Shown: one piece after another, positions 5,555 to 10,467 of the stretch
How positions within the stretch are numbered: position 1 is the first letter of the stretch
Layout of the letters: each line of letters begins with the position of its first letter
The notes under the pieces: generated by a model
Databases searched by the model: none
What the model was told of the DNA's origin: nothing
Seen by the model: only the letters and a program-made list of their open reading frames with translations
Source: Bacteroidaceae bacterium
GTDB lineage: Bacteria; Bacteroidota; Bacteroidia; Bacteroidales; Bacteroidaceae
NCBI GenBank assembly: GCA_016284115.1
Contig: JAEEOD010000072.1
Location: forward strand, 1-10,467
DNA: 10,467 nt
Direction: 5' to 3'
Made by a program: the position numbers and the translations under genes

Positions 5555-5725
5555 ATGCAATCGTTTATAAGGTGTGCTAACAAGAAATCCGTTATTCAAC
5601 TCGTAATATCGGTTCTTACAACAGCATCGACAGCCAGCAGCACAACGAGCTGCATGGGACATGGCCCGATATTTATCTTTATGTCCTGCATTTCCGCTTT
5701 GACATGGTCAACCGGCACTTGCTGA
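5555..5725 (+). CDS. Small smalltalk-like protein, possibly decayed
   Basis: A 56-codon frame, ATG 5555 to TGA 5723-5725. Residues about 9-36 (NKKSVIQLVISVLTTASTAS, then STTSCMGH) resemble the roughly 30-37-residue smalltalk proteins of Bacteroides and Prevotella: two lysines, a short hydrophobic helix with VLTA-type sequence, then TTSCM. Family members usually start just before the Lys pair; here that position is GCT AAC AAG AAA with no ATG, and the helix has Ser/Thr where Leu or Ala are expected. The frame also runs on past the usual end and overlaps the tail of the minus-strand lipoprotein gene by 18 bp. I infer a diverged or decaying copy. Smalltalk genes commonly sit after HU-like and N-acetylmuramoyl-L-alanine amidase genes, neither of which I can see here. 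Function of the family is unknown. Confidence 0.4.
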   Translation: MQSFIRCANKKSVIQLVISVLTTASTASSTTSCMGHGPIFIFMSCISALTWSTGTC

Positions 5726-6142
5726 AGCCAAGATGGTCATAGAGATCTCTTGCTTTTCTACTTCTCCTTCAGCTGACAAGATTTCTGTACCTTGTACATT
5801 ATCGCCAGTGACGGTTAATTCATATTGCATATGTGAGCCGGCCAAGCTATATCCAGCAACTTTGATGTCATTTCCCTGCCACGTACCCTTCACTTCTATA
5901 GGCTCGCAATAATCACATCGTGTGACAACACCCATCACATCGTTGCCGTTCTTCTCTATTGTTATGCTGGCTTTATCCTCACCTATCGTACCTGACAGAT
6001 TAAAGCTTTGAGGATTCTCTTCCTCTGCCATCACTTCCATAGAATTGGCAACAGCTGCATCAGCACTTCCTGACTGCGTCGGCTTGCCTCCACATGCCAA
6101 AAGCAGCATCATGGCGGAGATAATCAAAATGCTCTTTCTCAT
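5708..6142 (-). CDS. Small lipoprotein of unknown function with a CxxC pair
   Basis: A 144-residue lipoprotein; I do not recognize the family. The signal peptide MRKSILIISAMMLLLAC ends in lipobox LLAC (Cys17), so it should be lipidated and exported. An acidic, Ser/Ala/Glu-rich linker covers residues about 20-45. The remainder (48-142) is predicted to be a small beta domain (FNLSGTIGEDKASITIEKNG, KGTWQGNDIKVAGYS, YELTVTGDN), with an isolated CDYC pair at Cys76/Cys79 that could bind metal or form a disulfide. I chose ATG 6142 over the in-frame ATG at 6164-6166, because the latter overlaps the likely -7 box (6164-6171) and adds residues before the signal peptide. It is transcribed alone, divergent from the GH43 gene, and its last 18 bp overlap the tail of the small plus-strand ORF. 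Confidence 0.85.
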   Translation of the reverse strand: MRKSILIISAMMLLLACGGKPTQSGSADAAVANSMEVMAEEENPQSFNLSGTIGEDKASITIEKNGNDVMGVVTRCDYCEPIEVKGTWQGNDIKVAGYSLAGSHMQYELTVTGDNVQGTEILSAEGEVEKQEISMTILASASAG

Positions 6143-6163
6143 ATTATTATAGCTATGTTGGTA

Positions 6164-6171
6164 CAAAGATA
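6164..6171 (-). promoter_or_regulatory. -7 box of the small lipoprotein gene
   Basis: On the minus strand the bases read TATCTTTG, a perfect TAnnTTTG box, giving a leader of roughly 10-18 nt before the ATG at 6142. I see no clear TTTG -33 box at the right distance; a T-rich tract occupies that spacing. Confidence 0.6.
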
Positions 6172-6214
6172 GAAAAAAAATACTAAAAAATTAGCATGTC
6201 TGCAAATTAGCTAT

Positions 6215-6222
6215 TATATTTG
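6215..6222 (+). promoter_or_regulatory. -7 box of the GH43 gene
   Basis: TATATTTG matches TAnnTTTG and lies 22 nt before the ATG at 6245, a leader length similar to the other genes here. No good TTTG -33 box is visible; TTAG at 6191-6194 is the nearest candidate at about 20 nt, so the promoter may need an activator. Confidence 0.5.
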
Positions 6223-6244
6223 AATCAACAAAAGATAAAGCAGA

Positions 6245-7228
6245 ATGACTATGAGAAGATTTATGTTAGTTTGCATGCTCCTTATGCCGATGGTGCTGAG
6301 GGCAATACCCATTGAGGATATCTATATTCGCGACCCGTTTATCGTGGCTGACGAAACTACGCATACCTATTATTTATATTGCTCATCGTCGGTAAAAGGT
6401 TCACAAGGTCAAAGTATTGGTGGTGTGGCGGCTTATAAGAGCAAGGACCTGAAGAACTGGGAAGGACCCGTTCAAGTGATGACCGTACCTGAGGACAACT
6501 GGATCACGGGAAATGTATGGGCTCCTGAAGTGCATCGTTATCAGGGAAAATACTACCTGTTTGCCACACTGAACTCAGATATTGAGTGGAGGCATGAAAG
6601 GGGCAATGGATGGCCTAAGTACTATTATCGCGGTACGCAAGTGTTTGTGGCCGACTCGCCCGAAGGACCGTTCCAGGTTTTCGATAAAGTGCCACATACG
6701 CCTATGGAATGGATGTGCTTAGACGGTACGCTTTATGTGGAGAACGGACAACCTTATATGGTGTTCTGCCACGAATGGGTACAGACGGTTGACGGCACGA
6801 TGTGCGCCGTTCCTTTGGCAGCAGACCTCTCGAAACCAGTGGGAACACCTCAGACACTGTTTTATGCCTCTGCGGCTCCGTGGAGCACAGGCTCAGAAAT
6901 CAAGGGCTCAGACGAACGCTCCTACGTTACCGACGGCTGCTTCATGGTTCGCACCAAGACTGGCAAGTTGCTGATGATGTGGTCAAGTTTCAAGGATGGA
7001 CAATATGCCATTGGTCTTGCCGAATCTACCTCGGGCAAGGTGAGTGGCCCTTGGAAGCAACAACCTGAACCGCTGTTCTCCAAGGATGGTGGACATGCCA
7101 TGCTGTTCCGCTCGTTCGAGGGCAAGCTCTACATTGTCTTCCACGGCCCCAACTCTCCCTCGGGATCTGAGCGGGCACATCTCTATGAAGTGGAGGATTT
7201 GGGGGATACCCTCCGGCTAAAGTATTGA
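6245..7228 (+). CDS. Secreted glycoside hydrolase family 43 enzyme
   Basis: A 327-residue protein with an N-terminal signal peptide (MRRFMLVCMLLMPMVLRA; ATG 6251 is an alternative start two codons later). The mature part is a single five-bladed beta-propeller of GH43 type. Catalytic landmarks: Asp30 in IRDPFIV (general base), the WAPEVHRYQGKYYLFAT blade motif, Asp160 in CLDGTLYVENGQPYM (pKa modulator), and Glu218 in TGSEIKGS (general acid). GH43 enzymes are inverting alpha-L-arabinofuranosidases, arabinanases, beta-xylosidases or galactosidases; which one cannot be decided from sequence by eye. Length fits a catalytic domain without a carbohydrate-binding module. No SusC/SusD pair is nearby, so it is an isolated hydrolase gene, divergent from the small lipoprotein and convergent with the MORN gene, 9 bp away. 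Confidence 0.92.
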   Translation: MTMRRFMLVCMLLMPMVLRAIPIEDIYIRDPFIVADETTHTYYLYCSSSVKGSQGQSIGGVAAYKSKDLKNWEGPVQVMTVPEDNWITGNVWAPEVHRYQGKYYLFATLNSDIEWRHERGNGWPKYYYRGTQVFVADSPEGPFQVFDKVPHTPMEWMCLDGTLYVENGQPYMVFCHEWVQTVDGTMCAVPLAADLSKPVGTPQTLFYASAAPWSTGSEIKGSDERSYVTDGCFMVRTKTGKLLMMWSSFKDGQYAIGLAESTSGKVSGPWKQQPEPLFSKDGGHAMLFRSFEGKLYIVFHGPNSPSGSERAHLYEVEDLGDTLRLKY

Positions 7229-7237
7229 TATCAATGA

Positions 7238-8407
7238 TTACTGCGACACAAGACGGTCGTTGCGATAGTTGATGGTACGCTCGTTGCCAGCAGAGTCGGT
7301 TTCTTTGAACTTACCTTCTTTCTTGCCTTGCTTGAAGGTGCCTTCATAACGGGTGCCGGTCTTGTCGATGCGTACGCCATAACCATCTTCCATGCCATTG
7401 AGAAAGTGTCCTTTATAGCGGGTACCATCGGTCTGAGTGAGGGTACCCTCACCATTGAACTCGTTGTTAGCCCATTCACCTTCGTAGCTATCGCCAACGT
7501 TCCATTTGTAGGTACCTTTACCGTGACGCATGTTCTCATGCCACTGACCTTCATAAACAGCACCGTTTTCCCAAGTGAAGGTGCCCTGCCCTTCCTGCAT
7601 GCCGTTCTGGAAGTTACCCACGTATTTATTGCCGTTGGCATATAGATAGACGCCTTCGCCTGTACGTTCGCCATTCTGATAAGCACCCTCGTAACGGTCG
7701 CCTGTATGGAAGGTATAGATGCCTTGGCCATGCTGCATATCGTTGTGCCATTCACCTACGTACTTGTCGCCATTGGTGTAGATAAAGGTACCGGCACCCT
7801 CGCGCAAATCAGCCTTCCAGCCACCGGTGTAGCTACTGCCATCATTCCAGGTAAAGGTACCCTCCCCTTCTTTCTTGTCGGCATGCCACTGACCTTCGTA
7901 CTTGGCCCCATTACGCCAGGTATAGGTGCCTTTGCCCTCACGTTGGTCGTGGTCCCACTGACCTAGATACACATCACCCGTGTAATAGTACATCGTACCA
8001 TCACCCTGCTGATAGTCCTGGTACCACATGCCATCGTAACGATTGTTGTTCTGGAAGTAATATATGCCATGACCATGTTGCTGGTCTTGGTACCACTCGC
8101 CTTCGTATTTTTCACCATCGGTAAAGATATAGGTGCCTGTACCTTGGCGCTTACCCTTGACATACTCACCCTCATAGGTATCGCCTGTAGTGAAGGTGGT
8201 CTTACCTTTGCCATTGGGTTTATTGCTCTTGAGCTCACCGGAATAGACGGCACCATCTGGGAAAGTGTAGGTACCTATTTTGATGGACGAGGAGAATACG
8301 CCCTTAATCTTATCTACAATGCTTGAATTTTGTCTTTCCTGTGCCGACAAAGCAGTCGGCAACATGCATAAAATCATCAATATGATAGCTGTCGTATGTT
8401 TCATCAT
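7238..8407 (-). CDS. Secreted MORN-repeat protein (about 14 repeats)
   Basis: A 389-residue protein. The signal peptide MMKHTTAIILMILCMLPTAL ends at SA before QE, so it is exported, probably to the periplasm. From about residue 45 to 370 it is a tandem of roughly 14 MORN units of 23 residues, each close to Y.GEW..D..HG.GTY.F (for example YEGEWYQDQQHGHGIYYF and YEGQWHENMRHGKGTYKW). The C-terminal tail is short and charged, with no added enzyme domain. MORN units stack as an elongated beta-hairpin solenoid and act as scaffolds or lipid/protein-binding surfaces; no activity can be assigned. ATG 8407 and ATG 8404 are adjacent; the -7 box is so close that the mRNA may be almost leaderless. It lies 50 bp after the M16-like gene in the same direction and may be partly co-transcribed with it. 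Confidence 0.93.
   Translation of the reverse strand: MMKHTTAIILMILCMLPTALSAQERQNSSIVDKIKGVFSSSIKIGTYTFPDGAVYSGELKSNKPNGKGKTTFTTGDTYEGEYVKGKRQGTGTYIFTDGEKYEGEWYQDQQHGHGIYYFQNNNRYDGMWYQDYQQGDGTMYYYTGDVYLGQWDHDQREGKGTYTWRNGAKYEGQWHADKKEGEGTFTWNDGSSYTGGWKADLREGAGTFIYTNGDKYVGEWHNDMQHGQGIYTFHTGDRYEGAYQNGERTGEGVYLYANGNKYVGNFQNGMQEGQGTFTWENGAVYEGQWHENMRHGKGTYKWNVGDSYEGEWANNEFNGEGTLTQTDGTRYKGHFLNGMEDGYGVRIDKTGTRYEGTFKQGKKEGKFKETDSAGNERTINYRNDRLVSQ
7307..8290 (-). repeat. 69-bp tandem repeats encoding the MORN units
   Basis: The MORN region consists of about 14 diverged 69-bp units, visible on the plus strand as recurring blocks such as AAGGTACC and CACCTTC. Units differ at many positions, so this is an old array that should be fairly stable rather than a recent expansion. 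Boundaries are approximate. Confidence 0.7.
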
Positions 8408-8411
8408 GCTG

Positions 8412-8419
8412 CAAAGGTA
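8412..8419 (-). promoter_or_regulatory. -7 box of the MORN gene, almost touching the start codon
   Basis: The minus strand reads TACCTTTG (TAnnTTTG), with TTTC about 19 nt further upstream in the place of TTTG. Only four bases (CAGC) separate the box from the first ATG, so the transcript should begin at or next to the start codon. Confidence 0.55.
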
Positions 8420-8457
8420 AGAATAGTTCGTTAAATGAGAAAGAAAGTGGTCAAGTT

Positions 8458-9744
8458 TTATGACATTTTTTCACCTGCGACCACTTCTGTTAAAGTGTCT
8501 TTAGTGAGATAGGTGCACGCTAAGCGTTGCAAGTCGTGTGATGTGATGGAGCTGATGGCTTGCCAGTAATGGTGGTAATAATCGTCGGACAGTCCTTGGG
8601 TATGGAGGTAGATCCAGGCATCGCTGAGGGAGAGACGTGAGTCGTAGGCACGTAGCATATCACCCTTCATGCTGTTTTGCACCAACGCCAGTTCATCATC
8701 ACTCACCAGTTCGTTTTGCAGTCTGTCTATCTGGTGGTAAGTCTCTGTGAGAAGAGGTTGTACAAAACGATGGTCGCAATCGCTGATAATCATCAGGGTA
8801 CTGTCGTATGGTGATGGATTAAGTACTGAATAGATGCCATAGGTAAGACCTTTCTCCTCGCGTATGGTGGTCATAAGGCGGCTTTTGAAATAGCCTCCCA
8901 GCAAGGTGACAAGCACACGCAACTGAAGACTGTCGGGGTGATGCTGGTCGATGGTGGACTTGCCGATAATCACTGAACTCTGTGCGGTACCTGGCATTTC
9001 CTTGAACAACTGTCGGTAGGTTTGCTGGGGGATGTCAACCTGGTGGTTCACCTTGCTCTGCTGGCCATTGCCGAACGACTCACCAAAGGCTGATGTGACA
9101 AGCGCAAGGCTGTCGTCGGTGATATGTCCCGAGAGGTAGATACTGAGGTTGCCACTATTGTACCACAGCTGGTGAAAAGCTTTCAATAAATCTGTATTGA
9201 CCGCTTCATAATCAGCCACATCAGCGTATTGACCTAATAGGTGTTGAGCACCATAAATTGTGCGCAGGAAAAGGCGACGTGCCTGCGTACTGGGTTGCTG
9301 CAGGTTAGTCAAGAGGCCCTGTATGTTGTTCTGCTTCACCACCTCGAGTACCTGGGCATCAAAGATGGGTTGCTTTACCATCTGTGCCAAAAGACTGATG
9401 GTGGGTGCCAGGTATTTGTTAAGCGTATAGAGGGTAACAAACGAATGTTCGAAAGAGACATATTGATCCACCCATGCTCCATGATAGTCAAGTTGCTCGG
9501 CTATCTGTGCCCTGCTGAGTTGTGTGGTGCCTTCACGCAACATACGGTTGGCTAAGAGGGCTTGCAGGAGTTGTGACTGATGGTGAACTCCTCCTTTAAA
9601 CACCAAGTCGATGCGAGTGACGTCAACATCTCCAGCATCGAGTACCCAGAGTTTCACACCATTGGGCAAAACATGACACTGAGGGATTGGCAGACGAAAC
9701 TCGTCGAGGTCGTGCAAGGGCGGTTGTTGGCTACGGTCAATCAT
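8458..9744 (-). CDS. M16-family peptidase-like protein without the HxxEH zinc motif
   Basis: A 428-residue cytosolic protein (no signal peptide) with the two-domain M16 (pitrilysin / processing peptidase) fold. The N-terminal part has the usual LPNGVKLWVL strand and the ...REGTTQLSRAQIAEQLDYHGA segment, but the inverted zinc motif HxxEH that should precede GT is absent: the aligned positions are Leu63, Asn66 and Arg67. The C-terminal half keeps LLGGYFKSRL and IREEKGLTYGIYS (Arg295, Tyr302), the R/Y signature of the substrate-binding partner subunit. In M16B enzymes one subunit often carries HxxEH and the other R/Y, so this is probably the non-catalytic partner, or a repurposed pseudo-protease. 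No catalytic partner is in the window. The start codon lies 8 nt after the kdsB stop, so the two are very likely co-transcribed. Confidence 0.88.
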   Translation of the reverse strand: MIDRSQQPPLHDLDEFRLPIPQCHVLPNGVKLWVLDAGDVDVTRIDLVFKGGVHHQSQLLQALLANRMLREGTTQLSRAQIAEQLDYHGAWVDQYVSFEHSFVTLYTLNKYLAPTISLLAQMVKQPIFDAQVLEVVKQNNIQGLLTNLQQPSTQARRLFLRTIYGAQHLLGQYADVADYEAVNTDLLKAFHQLWYNSGNLSIYLSGHITDDSLALVTSAFGESFGNGQQSKVNHQVDIPQQTYRQLFKEMPGTAQSSVIIGKSTIDQHHPDSLQLRVLVTLLGGYFKSRLMTTIREEKGLTYGIYSVLNPSPYDSTLMIISDCDHRFVQPLLTETYHQIDRLQNELVSDDELALVQNSMKGDMLRAYDSRLSLSDAWIYLHTQGLSDDYYHHYWQAISSITSHDLQRLACTYLTKDTLTEVVAGEKMS

Positions 9745-9752
9745 TGCAGGGT

Positions 9753-10467
9753 TTAGCCTCTGTTCTGTTGTTGCAAGAAAGTTTCAGCACGCACGAGGTC
9801 GGCAGGCGTATCGATACCGATGGTCTCGGTATTGGTCAGTCCCACCTTAATGGTATAGCCATTCTCCAACCAACGCAGTTGCTCGAGGCTTTCTGCCAGT
9901 TCGAGCGACGACTGCGGCAAGGAGGTAATCTGTTGCAACACTTCTGCACGATAGGCATACAATCCGATGTGCTTATAATATATATGGTGTGAAGGCCAGT
10001 CATGATGCTCAACATTGCGCTGGAACGGTATGATGGAGCGACTGAAATAGAGGGCATTCATATTCTTGTTGAGCACCACCTTCACGCCATTGGGATTCTC
10101 CAATGCTTCTACCCCGCAATCTGCTGAGAATGGCTTTACCAGCGTGGCGATCTGTGTCTGTTCGTCCAGGAAGCAGGCTCTGACCGCCTCTATCTGTGAA
10201 GGTTGGATAAATGGCTCGTCTCCTTGAATATTGACTACCACATCAAACTGTCCTCCTATTTTCTGAAAGGCCTCCCAACAACGATCGGTGCCACTCTTGT
10301 GATGAGTGGATGTCATCACTACCTTTCCACCAAAACCTTTGACCACCTGCTCAATGCGTTCGTCATCGGTAGCCACATAAGCATCGTCAAGAACGCCAAC
10401 GACCTGCTCATAAACACGCTGTATCACAGGTTTTCCACCTAACATCGCCAACGGCTTAGCTGGGAAA
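9753..10467 (-). CDS. kdsB: 3-deoxy-manno-octulosonate cytidylyltransferase (5' end outside window)
   Basis: CMP-Kdo synthetase (EC 2.7.7.38), which activates Kdo with CTP for attachment to lipid A in LPS synthesis. The frame stays open to the right edge, reading FPAKPLAMLGGKPVIQRVYE, which matches the family's RFPGKPL...GKPMIQ region; only about 15 N-terminal residues are missing, so a TTG at 10451 should not be taken as the start. Further family motifs are VATDDERI, MTSTHHKSGTDRCWEA, VVNIQGDEPFI (metal/nucleotide-binding Asp), ALYFSRSIIPF, YKHIGLYAYR, ESLEQLRWLENG and GIDTPADL. The end is normal. It heads a minus-strand unit with the M16-like gene 8 nt downstream. Confidence 0.96.
   Translation of the reverse strand, partial: FPAKPLAMLGGKPVIQRVYEQVVGVLDDAYVATDDERIEQVVKGFGGKVVMTSTHHKSGTDRCWEAFQKIGGQFDVVVNIQGDEPFIQPSQIEAVRACFLDEQTQIATLVKPFSADCGVEALENPNGVKVVLNKNMNALYFSRSIIPFQRNVEHHDWPSHHIYYKHIGLYAYRAEVLQQITSLPQSSLELAESLEQLRWLENGYTIKVGLTNTETIGIDTPADLVRAETFLQQQNRG

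Noticed and set aside
5551..5707. In-frame open stretch after the stop of the minus-strand lipoprotein gene, as if the gene had been cut short
   Set aside because: The translation is Cys/Ala/Arg-rich with no similarity to the lipoprotein's beta domain, and it is the antisense of the smalltalk-like frame.
7231..7755. Long alternative-frame ORFs on both strands of the MORN gene
   Set aside because: They are by-products of the 69-bp periodic sequence, with repetitive low-complexity translations; the MORN frame with a signal peptide is clearly the real one.
7307..8290. Periodic repeats considered as a CRISPR-like array
   Set aside because: The 69-bp period is coding, units are diverged throughout, and there are no identical repeats separated by unique spacers.

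Overview
The window looks like ordinary chromosome of a Bacteroidetes bacterium, most likely Prevotella or a close relative. The evidence is a set of Bacteroidetes-type promoters (TTTG, about 19-20 nt, TAnnTTTG), A-rich leaders mostly without Shine-Dalgarno sequences, Bacteroidetes-type lipoproteins, a DUF4369/TlpA-like thioredoxin lipoprotein, and secreted esterase and GH43 polysaccharide-degrading enzymes. The genus is an inference from style; no taxonomic marker is complete here.

Layout. Positions 1-77 are the tail of an Ala/Glu-rich protein, probably ribosomal protein S16, followed by a strong terminator. Positions 142-318 are an unusual intergenic block: the same 31-nt promoter-bearing sequence occurs twice and flanks two AA-centred palindromes. 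A plus-strand cluster follows (351-4449): thioredoxin-fold lipoprotein, secreted alpha/beta-hydrolase esterase, ASCH-like protein and ribose-phosphate pyrophosphokinase (prs), ending at a terminator (4477-4508). Positions 4509-5554 are AT-rich and gene-poor. They hold a second hairpin, a doubtful 38-codon ORF, several short palindromes and one very good promoter preceded by a perfect 16-bp palindrome. Downstream of that promoter is a 56-residue ORF (5555-5725) that resembles the small Bacteroidetes 'smalltalk' proteins.

The second half holds a small lipoprotein gene on the minus strand (5708-6142), a divergent GH43 glycoside hydrolase (6245-7228), and a minus-strand series read from the right edge: kdsB (Kdo activation for LPS), an M16-family protein without the zinc-binding motif, and a secreted protein made of about 14 MORN repeats.

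How the genes fit together: prs and kdsB are housekeeping (PRPP; CMP-Kdo for lipid A-core). The esterase and GH43 enzyme fit plant polysaccharide use, but they are far apart and no susC/susD pair is visible, so this is not a typical polysaccharide utilization locus. I found no CRISPR array, tRNA, rRNA, complete IS element, or convincing new multi-gene system. The most interesting items are the duplicated promoter/palindrome block, the 20-nt coding-sequence echo in front of the ASCH gene, the promoter plus smalltalk-like ORF in the gene-poor region, and the lone non-catalytic M16 protein.
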